Assembly: GCF_001721685.1 (NCBI RefSeq)
Contig: NZ_CP012502.1
Coordinates: 2,914,001 to 2,978,000, forward strand
DNA length: 64,000 bases
Direction of reading: 5' to 3'
DNA from: Salisediminibacterium beveridgei
GTDB lineage: Bacteria > Bacillota > Bacilli > Bacillales > Salisediminibacteriaceae
The position numbers were made by a program, and so were the translations under genes. Position 1 is the stretch's first letter. Every line of letters starts with the position of its first letter. The notes below the pieces were generated by a model. The model worked only from the letters and a program-made list of their open reading frames with translations. It made no database searches and was not told where the DNA came from. This document shows, one piece after another, positions 35,936 through 43,779 of this stretch.

Positions 35936-35976
35936 AAGATCCTGTGCTGCATCAGTTCAATGCAGCACAGGATCTT
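35936..35976 (-). terminator. Terminator of the dicarboxylate transporter gene
   Basis: A perfect 17-bp stem with a 7-nt loop and a T6 tail on the minus strand. Confidence 0.92.
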
Positions 35977-35996
35977 CAACTTACCCTTTGTTATTT

Positions 35997-37667
35997 TTAT
36001 TCAAGGTGCCCCGGGAATGTCTGCAAATCAATACCGAAAACAACCGGCAAGAGCAGCATCACAAATACAACGACAATGAGTACTGAAATGATATTCATCC
36101 AGATCCCTGCTTTGACCATGTCCCCCATCTTCAAATACCCTGACCCGAACACAACGGCATTCGGAGGTGTAGCGACTGGCAACATAAATGCACAGGACGC
36201 CGCAACGGCTGCAGGAATCATCATCGCAAACGGATGAACGTCTATCGCCAGGGCGAACGCCGCCATGATCGGCATCAGCATCGTCGCCGAAGCGGTGTTC
36301 GATGTGATCTCCGTCAGAAAAATGACCAATACGGTAACTGCCAGAACGATCACAATAAATTGAATACCAGCCAGAACAGTCAGCTGTGAACCGATCCAAA
36401 CGTCAAGGCCTGTATCGGTAAAACCGCCTGCAATGGCCAGACCTCCCCCAAAGAGAATCAGGATTCCCCACGGCACGTTTTTGGCCGTTTCCCAGTTCAT
36501 CAATTTGACCCCCTGATATTTGAACGATGGGATTAAAAACAGCATGACCGCTCCGGTGATTGCAATCATTGCGTCATTGATATTCGCATTCACATATTCC
36601 TGCAGCACGAACGATCTCAAGATCCAGGCAAGGGCTGTTAATCCGAAAACAGTCAGAACCATTTTCTCGTCGGCACTGATTTTTCCGAGTTCTTTTTTCT
36701 CGCCATCAATGACTTCTTTCCCGCCCGGTATTTTCTTTAATGTCATCGGAAATGCAAAGGTGACCAGATAAAACCAGGCAATACCCAGCAAAACAAGAGA
36801 GAGTGGCACCCCGAACGCCATCCATCCGGCAAACGACAGGTCAATCCCGAATAATTCATTTAATTGCCCGGCGAGGATGGTATTGGGAGGTGTTCCGATA
36901 ATCGTCCCGAGTCCGCCGATGGATGCGGAATATGCAATCGCAATCATGAGCCCCTTGGAGAAGCGTTCTGCTTGCTCTTTCGCATTTTCAACCGGACTCT
37001 CATCAATCAGATGAGAGAGCTGAAAAATAATCGCAGTTCCGATCGGAACCATCATCATCGCCGTCGCCGTATTGGATATCCACATGGAAAGGACTGCGGT
37101 CGCCAGCATAAAGCCGAGCATCAACCGCTTCGGACTGGTTCCGATAAAATCAATAATGGTAATGGCAATCCGTTTATGCAAATTCCAACGCTCAAGCGCC
37201 AAAGCAATGATAAATCCACCAAGAAAAAGAAAGATAATATTATTACCGTAATTCGGTGTGACTTCAGCTACAGGGATATCCGCAGCAAAAGGAAAAATGA
37301 TGATCGGCAAAAGCGAAGTGACCGGAATCGGGATCGCTTCGGTGATCCACCAGGTCGCGATCCAGGCTGTTCCCGCCAATACTCCGCGGGCTGTCGCTGG
37401 TAAATCTTCTGCCGGAAGAAATAATAAGATCAACAGAAATAATATCGGACCTAAAAGAAGACCGACCACTTGTTTTCTCGAGAAATCCCTGCCGTCAGGA
37501 GAGGGTTCCCTGTAGGTTCCGGTCATTTTCCCGGACACTTTTTCCATCCGGCCACGATCCCCCGATGGGGGTTCACCTTTCCCCCTCGCACTCATGAAAC
37601 TGAGAAGCTCCTTAATCCGGTCATGACTTTCCCATGCCTTTTGCCAAAGATTTTTTACTGCGATCAT
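35997..37667 (-). CDS. DASS-family (SLC13) sodium/dicarboxylate transporter
   Basis: 556 residues, about 11 membrane helices after a 60-residue hydrophilic N terminus. The two substrate and sodium signature loops are clear: ISNTATAMMMVPIG and TSNTASATMLMPI, each followed by a helix-hairpin region (TPPNTILAG; TPPNAVVFG). It imports C4-dicarboxylates such as succinate, malate or fumarate with Na+. Monocistronic; a cre box lies about 105 bp upstream, as expected for carbon-catabolite control. GGGGAGTGAGG precedes the ATG; later internal starts are possible. Confidence 0.9.
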   Translation of the reverse strand: MIAVKNLWQKAWESHDRIKELLSFMSARGKGEPPSGDRGRMEKVSGKMTGTYREPSPDGRDFSRKQVVGLLLGPILFLLILLFLPAEDLPATARGVLAGTAWIATWWITEAIPIPVTSLLPIIIFPFAADIPVAEVTPNYGNNIIFLFLGGFIIALALERWNLHKRIAITIIDFIGTSPKRLMLGFMLATAVLSMWISNTATAMMMVPIGTAIIFQLSHLIDESPVENAKEQAERFSKGLMIAIAYSASIGGLGTIIGTPPNTILAGQLNELFGIDLSFAGWMAFGVPLSLVLLGIAWFYLVTFAFPMTLKKIPGGKEVIDGEKKELGKISADEKMVLTVFGLTALAWILRSFVLQEYVNANINDAMIAITGAVMLFLIPSFKYQGVKLMNWETAKNVPWGILILFGGGLAIAGGFTDTGLDVWIGSQLTVLAGIQFIVIVLAVTVLVIFLTEITSNTASATMLMPIMAAFALAIDVHPFAMMIPAAVAASCAFMLPVATPPNAVVFGSGYLKMGDMVKAGIWMNIISVLIVVVFVMLLLPVVFGIDLQTFPGHLE

Positions 37668-37772
37668 ACTACCTCACTCCCCTTTTTATAATTTTCAAAA
37701 AGTTCCCCAAGGAAATTATATCACCGGTCATATAAGATATGGAAAACCTGTAAGAACCAATCAGCTCACTCA

Positions 37773-37786
37773 TGATAGCGCTTACA
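37773..37786 (-). promoter_or_regulatory. CcpA cre box upstream of the DASS transporter
   Basis: TGATAGCGCTTACA, identical to the cre box before the SDR gene at 31649. It lies upstream of a minus-strand TATAAT (37715-37720). Confidence 0.7.
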
Positions 37787-37913
37787 TTAAAATGCGCTTA
37801 ATTTCGATAAAATCTGTTCATTTTTAATCCGGGAAACCCTTTACGAAGACTGCTGATACAGGGTTTTTACACTGCACCCACCTTGGTTTCGATATGGTCT
37901 TTCAGTTCAAAAA

Positions 37914-37946
37914 AATTCTCCATCACCGGTTTCGTGATGGAGAATT
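37914..37946 (-). terminator. Terminator of the surface protein-sortase F operon
   Basis: A perfect 13-bp stem (AATTCTCCATCAC) followed by seven T on the minus strand. Confidence 0.92.
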
Positions 37947-37966
37947 TATTGAAATCATGATGGTTT

Positions 37967-38653
37967 TCAGTTTAAATCCTCTTTCAGAACGCTATACACA
38001 ACAAGTCTTTCATCATGAGTCCCCGCTTCTGTATTGAACTCACCCGTGCATGTAATCAGATTCAGCTGGCTGCGGTAAGAATAGCCGAAAATGGTTTGAA
38101 GCGGTGCATCATTGCGATCGTAACTTTCACTATTTTGCACCACGAACACCTTTTCTGTTCCTTCTTCATCGGTGACAATGATTTCATCGCCGGCTTCTAG
38201 CTTTTCCAGATCAATAAAGATCGCTGGCCCTGTCCGGCTGTCCACATGCCCTGCCAAAACAGCACTTCCCTGTTCGCCGGGCATATAACCGCCTTCGTAC
38301 CAAGCGACTTCATCCATTTCAGTTGGTTCATCCATTTGTCCACCGGGCAGTAACCCGACTTCCTCAATGATTGCATCGACACCAATCGCGGGTATTTCAA
38401 TCCGATGGGGAACGATACCATCTCGTTCATAACGCATAACCGAAGAACCGTCTCCGCCGGACGTAATTTCCGAAGGTAGTGTTAATGGAGAGGCTGACAC
38501 CTGGTCAACCTCATCCTCTTCTACGGCGCTGGCCTCATTAACGGGCTCTTCAGTCATCGTCTCGGCATTATCGTTACCGTTATCGATTGGTTCACCATTT
38601 TCTGATCCGCAGGCTGCAAGGACCAGAGTTAATCCGATTAGCCATTTTTTCAT
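37967..38653 (-). CDS. Class F sortase lipoprotein
   Basis: 228 residues. The signal peptide ends in a lipobox (LVLAACGS), so it is a lipid-anchored enzyme; an acidic linker (about 20-75) leads to the sortase domain. Catalytic residues: His in VLAGHVDS, Cys in LNLITCTGEF and Arg in DERLVVYSV, the pattern of class F sortases. It starts 30 bp after the gene for an MPQTG-ending surface protein, so that protein is the obvious substrate. ATG at 38653 with AAAGG before it is preferred to the upstream GTG. Expression should depend on the ECF promoter at 40103-40132. Confidence 0.88.
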   Translation of the reverse strand: MKKWLIGLTLVLAACGSENGEPIDNGNDNAETMTEEPVNEASAVEEDEVDQVSASPLTLPSEITSGGDGSSVMRYERDGIVPHRIEIPAIGVDAIIEEVGLLPGGQMDEPTEMDEVAWYEGGYMPGEQGSAVLAGHVDSRTGPAIFIDLEKLEAGDEIIVTDEEGTEKVFVVQNSESYDRNDAPLQTIFGYSYRSQLNLITCTGEFNTEAGTHDERLVVYSVLKEDLN

Positions 38654-38683
38654 CCTGATCACCTTTATTTCGTCACAATCTTT

Positions 38684-40063
38684 TTATTGCACTTCCTGAC
38701 CAGTATTTTTTCGTCTTGCAATCATGAAGATCACTGATGCCAGGAACAATGAAGCTGCTGCGTAGAGGATCCAGCTTGCACCTTGGTCCTGTGCACTCAT
38801 ACCGCCCATGCCGGTTTGCGGCATTTCACTTGGCATGCCGGATTCGAAGTTTTCAGGGAACTGATCAACAATCGCACCTGACAAGCCTTCACCGACACCA
38901 AACATATGGGCATACGCTTCACGAAGGTTATCATATGACGTTTCATAGTCGCCTTCCACGTAGCTGTCAAAAGCACCGACCAGCTGATCCACGTGCATCT
39001 GCAGTCCATCAGCCAATTCACTGGCATCCAGACGTTCTTCCGTTGCTGTTTCAAGAAATTCTGCGAACGTAACTCTGTAGCCATCCAGGTTATCCAGTGC
39101 TTCCTGTTGCCCGGCTTCATCTTCTTCAGCTGTTGCAACCACATAGTTTACAAAGAAATCAATATGGTCACTCCACTGCTCTTCAAACGCTTCTCCTGCG
39201 TCATCACCGTAAACGGATGCGATCGTTGCACTGAGTTCCTCTGTGTTCTGATTCAAAGCACCTGCCGTGGCTTCGAAATCATCTGCACCGTCGATGCCTT
39301 TTTGCATCGTAATGGCCGCGAGTCCCGCATGCTCGGACAACAGATGATTCAAATCGGCGCGAAGGTCAGCTGCCGGCGTGTCGGCCTTTGTGCCGCCAAA
39401 GTCATCTGAAAATTGGTCCACGATCGCTGTGGATAAGCCTTTACCTACACCGAACATATGGTGAATGCCTTCCCGGACATTCTCGTAGGCTGCATCGAAA
39501 TCACCTTCATTGTACTGGTCAAATGCCCAGACAAGCTGATCCACGTGCATTTGAAGGCCTTCTGCCAAGGCATCTGCTTCAAGTCTTTCATCGGTTGCAC
39601 CTTCTAAGAACTGAGAGAATTCCGCTCTGTAATTATCCAGTGCTGAAAGTGCCTCTTCCCGGCCTTCTTCATCTTCTTCGGCAGTGGCAGTGACATAGTC
39701 CACGAAGAAACCGATATGATCATTCCACATATCACGGAACATGTCACCTGCTTCATCGCCGTAAACGCTGGCAATCGCTGCGGTTAAATCTTCCGTATTA
39801 TGATCCAGTGAAGCAACGACATCTTCAAAATCTTCCGCTCCGTCAATGCCTTTTTGCATGGCAACGATCGCCAGAAATGCGTGCTCTGATAAATACAAAT
39901 CAAGTGTTGCCCGTAAATCCGATGCCGGCGTGGACACATTCAATTCGTATTCGCTGCCGTGATCCATATTTTCTTCTTCTCCATGATCTGCACCGAGTAC
40001 ACCTGCCGGGAATAAAAGCGCCGCGCTCAGTGGTAAAACCGTCAATGTTCTTTTCAAATTCAT
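38684..40063 (-). CDS. Surface protein with two His-containing helical repeats and MPQTG anchor
   Basis: 459 residues, no family recognised. Signal peptide 1-24; a short His/Glu-rich start; two repeats of about 184 residues (44-228 and 229-400); then MPQTG near 413, a hydrophobic helix and Arg-Arg-Lys, a sorting signal with Met in place of Leu. Each repeat is rich in helix formers and Asp/Glu and keeps four histidines in the same contexts: LSEHA, W-x-DHI, QMHVDQL and HMFGVG. That suggests a four-helix bundle binding a metal or other ligand (inference). It shares an operon with the class F sortase and an ECF-type promoter with the neighbouring sigma/anti-sigma operon. Confidence 0.85.
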   Translation of the reverse strand: MNLKRTLTVLPLSAALLFPAGVLGADHGEEENMDHGSEYELNVSTPASDLRATLDLYLSEHAFLAIVAMQKGIDGAEDFEDVVASLDHNTEDLTAAIASVYGDEAGDMFRDMWNDHIGFFVDYVTATAEEDEEGREEALSALDNYRAEFSQFLEGATDERLEADALAEGLQMHVDQLVWAFDQYNEGDFDAAYENVREGIHHMFGVGKGLSTAIVDQFSDDFGGTKADTPAADLRADLNHLLSEHAGLAAITMQKGIDGADDFEATAGALNQNTEELSATIASVYGDDAGEAFEEQWSDHIDFFVNYVVATAEEDEAGQQEALDNLDGYRVTFAEFLETATEERLDASELADGLQMHVDQLVGAFDSYVEGDYETSYDNLREAYAHMFGVGEGLSGAIVDQFPENFESGMPSEMPQTGMGGMSAQDQGASWILYAAASLFLASVIFMIARRKNTGQEVQ

Positions 40064-40102
40064 CTAAACCATCTCCTTTGTTTTTTGTTCTTTCTTACCC
40101 CA

Positions 40103-40132
40103 GCTAACGACGGCTGGATCAAAACGGATCAC
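40103..40132 (-). promoter_or_regulatory. ECF-sigma promoter of the surface protein-sortase F operon
   Basis: GTGATCC-N16-CGTTAGC on the minus strand, 40 bp before the surface-protein start. Both heptamers and the spacer length are identical to the element before the ECF sigma gene (41681-41710). Confidence 0.8.
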
Positions 40133-40209
40133 TTTTTCGAACATTTTTTATGAAAAAATTAATTTAGTCTTCAGAAAAACCGTTACGAGCGCATTTACAG
40201 TCCATAAAA

Positions 40210-40249
40210 AATACCGGCTGAAAAGTCCAGAGACTTCTTAGCCGGTATT
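40210..40249 (-). terminator. Terminator of the ECF sigma/anti-sigma operon
   Basis: AATACCGGCT/AGCCGGTATT stem followed by a T6 run on the minus strand. Confidence 0.88.
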
Positions 40250-40259
40250 GCTTTTAGTA

Positions 40260-41087
40260 TTATTGTGACGCCAAAACCATCTGTCCTTCTGGCTCCTGGT
40301 TGTTCGGTTGAGGTTCGAGGGTAATCGCGATCTGATCGATTTGAATATCGTCCATGTCACTGATTCTGAAGCTTACAGCACCATTACCTTCCTCATCGAT
40401 ATTGAAACTGCCTGTCGGATAAGGGGTTTCACCTTCAATGATCCATGCCTGGAACACTTCTGTTCCTGTGGCTTCGGGCATATCGGTTACCTGAATCACC
40501 AGATCCACATTGCCATTTTCCGAGATGATCGTCGCCGTCCCCTGTCCCTGGAATTCTTCTTCATCTGTTGATGCAAGATTCGAAGCCAGCAGGATATCGG
40601 AGACTCCGCCATCTTCATCAGGTGTTTCCACTTCATCGAGTAAAGCAAAGTAATCCGACTCGATCTGGTTGCGTTCCGATACAAGTTGTTCTCTTTCCTG
40701 ACTGAGTTCCTGCTGTTCATTCCATAGATACCCGTTTCCAATCAGGGAAAGAAGCAGGGCTGCGGCCAAGCCACCGGAAACAAAAGGATAGATTCTGTTT
40801 CTTTGTTTCCTAGGTTTTCCAATTTCTGTGGCAGTAATCGGTGTTGCCGGTTCAGCAGGCGTGTTCTTCTCTTCAAATACATTTGACAACACACGATGTT
40901 TCATGCCATCCGGCGGTTCAACAGGCTCCGAGAGCAGGGGAAGCTCGTCAGTCAGTTCCTGCAATTCCTTCAGTTCCTCCTGACAGGATTCACAATTCCG
41001 CAGATGCGCTTCAAACGTTTTTGCTTCTTCATCAGATAATTGATGATTAAAATAGTCAATCAGCTGCTCACAGTTGCGGTCAGTCAT
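40260..41087 (-). CDS. RskA-type anti-sigma factor with zinc-finger domain
   Basis: 275 residues. The cytoplasmic N terminus holds the anti-sigma zinc motif (EAHLRNCESCQEE: His-x3-Cys-x2-Cys, near 27-34), which binds and silences the sigma factor. One membrane helix (about 100-120) is followed by a coiled-coil stretch (QQELSQEREQLVSERNQIE) and an extracytoplasmic RskA domain (about 165-270; TEVFQAWIIEGETPYPTGSF). Its ATG overlaps the stop of the sigma gene (ATGA), so the two are made together. Release of the sigma factor should follow a signal sensed outside the membrane, often through proteolysis (family knowledge). Confidence 0.9.
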   Translation of the reverse strand: MTDRNCEQLIDYFNHQLSDEEAKTFEAHLRNCESCQEELKELQELTDELPLLSEPVEPPDGMKHRVLSNVFEEKNTPAEPATPITATEIGKPRKQRNRIYPFVSGGLAAALLLSLIGNGYLWNEQQELSQEREQLVSERNQIESDYFALLDEVETPDEDGGVSDILLASNLASTDEEEFQGQGTATIISENGNVDLVIQVTDMPEATGTEVFQAWIIEGETPYPTGSFNIDEEGNGAVSFRISDMDDIQIDQIAITLEPQPNNQEPEGQMVLASQ

Positions 41088-41644
41088 TGCAAATCCCCCC
41101 TCTCTTCATATAATTCCGCCTTCAGATGCTTTAATGCCAAGCGGATCCTGCCCTTGACCGTGCCAAGCGGGATGTCCACGATTTCGGCTATTTTCGTCTG
41201 AGAATACCCTTTGAAATAAAACAGATCGATAATTTTCTGCTGATCTTCTTTTAATGTATTCATGGCTCCACGTATTCGCTCCCGTTGTTCTTTCCATTCA
41301 ACCATCTGTTCAAGTCCAGGCTGTTTGTCCTGAAGTTCAACTTCAGTATGAACTTCCTCGTTATTGACTTTCTGCTGCTTTCTGAGGTAATCAATCGCAG
41401 TATTTCTCGTCATCGTCAACAACCATGACGAGAACTTCCCCTGTTCAGGTGAATACACGCCTTTTCCTTTCCACAGCTTGATCATCACTTCTTGCACGAT
41501 CTCTTCGGCTGCTTGAGGATCTGATACCATCTTATAGGAAAATGAATAAAGAAGACGTTCATATTTGTCATAAAGCGCTTCTAAGGCGTGCTTATCTTTT
41601 TCCTGCACACGTTGATAAAGCGTCAGATCATCATGTTTTCCCAT
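41084..41644 (-). CDS. ECF-family RNA polymerase sigma factor
   Basis: 186 residues with sigma region 2 (about 20-90; YDKYERLLYSFSYKMV...AEEIVQEVMIKLW and the DNA-melting FSSWLLTMTRNTAIDYLRK) and region 4 (about 125-180; LFYFKGYSQTKIAEIVDIPLGTVKGRIRLALKHL). It resembles SigK-type ECF factors, which pair with RskA anti-sigma factors, as it does here. The start MGKHDD lies 6 nt after GAGGAG; the longer frame has no SD. An element identical to one before the surface-protein operon precedes it, so it should activate both its own operon and that one. Confidence 0.9.
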   Translation of the reverse strand: MGKHDDLTLYQRVQEKDKHALEALYDKYERLLYSFSYKMVSDPQAAEEIVQEVMIKLWKGKGVYSPEQGKFSSWLLTMTRNTAIDYLRKQQKVNNEEVHTEVELQDKQPGLEQMVEWKEQRERIRGAMNTLKEDQQKIIDLFYFKGYSQTKIAEIVDIPLGTVKGRIRLALKHLKAELYEERGDLQ

Positions 41645-41680
41645 CTGCATCTCCTCACTGTGAGTAGTCTCCTTACTTAT

Positions 41681-41710
41681 GCTAACGTTGGAGCGGACGT
41701 TTTGGATCAC
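41681..41710 (-). promoter_or_regulatory. Autoregulatory ECF-sigma promoter
   Basis: GTGATCC-N16-CGTTAGC on the minus strand, 37 bp before the sigma-factor start codon. A second exact copy lies at 40103-40132. Confidence 0.8.
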
Positions 41711-41876
41711 ATCTATCTGAAATTTCGTTACTATTCCCCGTTCCCTAAATCGAAGCGATCAAACGCAACAGGCTAATTGTCGTAACAAGCAGGGGAGTAA
41801 GCCCCGAATTTCACTAATGCTTGATACAGGTACTATCAGACATTTTCCGGAAAACCGGCTTTTATCTCACTTGCTT

Positions 41877-41885
41877 TGGTATAAT
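41877..41885 (+). promoter_or_regulatory. Extended -10 promoter of the Dabb gene
   Basis: TGGTATAAT lies 32 bp before the start codon at 41917. Confidence 0.6.
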
Positions 41886-41916
41886 GAGAGAACAAGCAGG
41901 AATGGAGGAGATTATT

Positions 41917-42222
41917 ATGGATCAAGGCAGGATCAGACATATGGCGGTGTTTACACTGAAAAGTCCGCAGGATTCCGCTGAAACGAAGCAGTTCCTTGCG
42001 GATGGCAAACAGATTTTGAGCTCAATCCCCGTGGTTCAGCATTTTGAAGTCCTGACTCAGGTCAGCAGCAAATGCGAATTCGATTTTGGGTTTTCCATGG
42101 AGTTTGAGAATCAGGAAGCATATGATACCTACAATGCGCATCCCGATCATCAGGCCTTCGTTGAGAAACGCTGGAAGAAAGAAGTTGAGCGGTTCCAGGA
42201 AATTGATTTTAAAGCGTATTGA
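41917..42222 (+). CDS. Stress-responsive alpha/beta-barrel (Dabb) protein
   Basis: 101 residues of the dimeric Dabb fold, with the family's opening IRHMAVFTLKSPQDSAETKQFLADG and closing YDTYNAHPDHQAFVEKRW. Function is generally unknown; members include stress-induced proteins and small-molecule cyclases. The start used is behind GGAGG; the longer open frame reaches back past the promoter. Monocistronic. Confidence 0.85.
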   Translation: MDQGRIRHMAVFTLKSPQDSAETKQFLADGKQILSSIPVVQHFEVLTQVSSKCEFDFGFSMEFENQEAYDTYNAHPDHQAFVEKRWKKEVERFQEIDFKAY

Positions 42223-42237
42223 AACGAACTGTCATCA

Positions 42238-42262
42238 GGCTGCCGGGATTTTCCGGCAGCCC
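42238..42262 (+). terminator. Terminator of the Dabb gene
   Basis: GGCTGCCGG/CCGGCAGCC stem followed by CTTTTTA. Confidence 0.88.
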
Positions 42263-42351
42263 TTTTTATTGACCATGATTTCGTTGAAATACCTTCCCTG
42301 ACACCGATTGTCAATCCCGCGATGTCTGAAAATACGTGAGACGACCTGGCT

Positions 42352-43446
42352 TCAGGACGCTGTCACTTCCGACACTGCACGCACTGCAGCATGGAGTGCT
42401 CCTTCCAGATGACCGCCATGTTGAACCGATGTTTCGGTCCCGGCGAATGCAATCTTTTTGTTCCACACATCAGGGAGTGTTGGCGGTCCGTAGATTGGAA
42501 AGGCAGTGAGGGGAACGGCATCCGCATCGACCGCCGTATGTGAATCCCGCGACCAATCTTTATAGAGGAAGGCGATCGGCTCTTTGGCACCGGGCCCAAA
42601 TAACCTGTTCAGCTGAGCCACAACCTCTTGACGAAGTCTTGTCGGCCCAAGTTCCTGACGTTCTGCTGCAGATCGACCGAAAAAACCGAACAGTGCAGCT
42701 CCGCCTGTATCAGGCGATGCATCATGAATCTCCTGCAGCGGTCCTGCCCAGCTCATTACCTGACCGGACAGTCCCTGCTCCCGCCAGAAAGGCGTCTCAT
42801 AGATGGCTAAGGCTTTGGCCTGTCCGGCCATCCAGGTCGGCTTATCCTGCAGGCTCTTGATGACCTTCTCCGGAAGATCAGGTCTGAATGTGATGGCGCT
42901 TACGATCATGCGAGGCGGAAGGGCTAAAATAACTGCTTTTCCCTGCCGATGTTTCACTTTTCCATCTGCACGTTCCGTCTTCAACAACAGCGTGCCATCC
43001 TCGTTCTTCACGATTTCTTTTACCGTTGTACTTAATTCAACTGTCCCTGGGGGAAGAGTTGCTGCGACGGCCTCAATAAGCGGGGCCACGCCACCAGCGA
43101 GCCGTACCGACTGCTGCATCGATTCTTTCGGCAGTGAATGCCTCTCTGCCGGCTGATGTTGCCCGCGCTCCAATAAAACCGCACCTTGTGCATGCTGATC
43201 AAATGTCCCAAGCCCCAGTTCTCGGACAAGGCGGGAGATAAGAGGCTCATGTTGCGGCCAGAACCATGTTGGACCAAGATCAAACGTGCCGAGATCCGCT
43301 CTGCCTTTCACCGTTTCACTTAAAATCCTTCCTCCCAGCCGGTCCCGTGATTCAAGGACCTGACACGGAATGCCCCTTGAAGTCAAAAGGGATGCCGCAT
43401 GTAAACCACTTAATCCGGCACCCACAATCATTATCGGATCGTTCAT
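42352..43446 (-). CDS. FAD-dependent amine oxidase family protein
   Basis: About 364 residues of the flavin monoamine oxidase family. The N terminus shows the dinucleotide fold IMIVGAGLSGLHAASLL and the RLGGRI motif; the C terminus has the second FAD contact KKIAFAGTETSVQHGGHLEGALHAA. It is shorter than most family members (about 450), mainly in the substrate domain, but has no obvious break. It may oxidise an amine or desaturate a hydrocarbon; the substrate is unknown. SD GGAGG stands directly before the start; the second ATG (43446) has the better spacing. Confidence 0.82.
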   Translation of the reverse strand: MNDPIMIVGAGLSGLHAASLLTSRGIPCQVLESRDRLGGRILSETVKGRADLGTFDLGPTWFWPQHEPLISRLVRELGLGTFDQHAQGAVLLERGQHQPAERHSLPKESMQQSVRLAGGVAPLIEAVAATLPPGTVELSTTVKEIVKNEDGTLLLKTERADGKVKHRQGKAVILALPPRMIVSAITFRPDLPEKVIKSLQDKPTWMAGQAKALAIYETPFWREQGLSGQVMSWAGPLQEIHDASPDTGGAALFGFFGRSAAERQELGPTRLRQEVVAQLNRLFGPGAKEPIAFLYKDWSRDSHTAVDADAVPLTAFPIYGPPTLPDVWNKKIAFAGTETSVQHGGHLEGALHAAVRAVSEVTAS

Positions 43447-43449
43447 CAT

Positions 43450-43779
43450 ACCCCTCCAATGCCAGTTTATTTTTTCATTGCATTACAATCTTCTTCATTT
43501 TTTGAATCAATTATGAATGTATCACATTCAGCTGCCAACATGTCATGGAAAGACTTCAAAGACAACTCAGATCCTCAATCACAATAGAACTGGTGGAGGA
43601 TCTGAAGAGTTATATCCCTTTCTTTTATTTCCTGTAAAAGGCATAATAGGGCCCCTTTAACGATGATTCGTGCTGATTCTTTTTTGTTGCGGTATAATGA
43701 AAGGAGATTCTTGTTGGCATAAGGCTTCAGATCATATACATGTAAAGGAATCTGATATTTTTGGGCAGGAGTGAATAAA
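43450..43779. other. Intergenic region between amine oxidase and NAD(P)-binding protein genes
   Basis: About 330 AT-rich bp. A 9-bp inverted repeat (CAGATCCTC/GAGGATCTG, about 43569-43604) has no T-run, so its role is unclear. A TATAAT at 43693-43698 is the likely -10 of the downstream gene. No other gene is seen. Confidence 0.5.

Noticed and set aside
36864..37403. 179-codon plus-strand frame opposite the DASS transporter
   Set aside because: Strongly hydrophilic mirror of a membrane-protein gene without SD.
43569..43604. Inverted repeat as terminator or operator
   Set aside because: No T-run on either strand and no regulator gene nearby to link it to.
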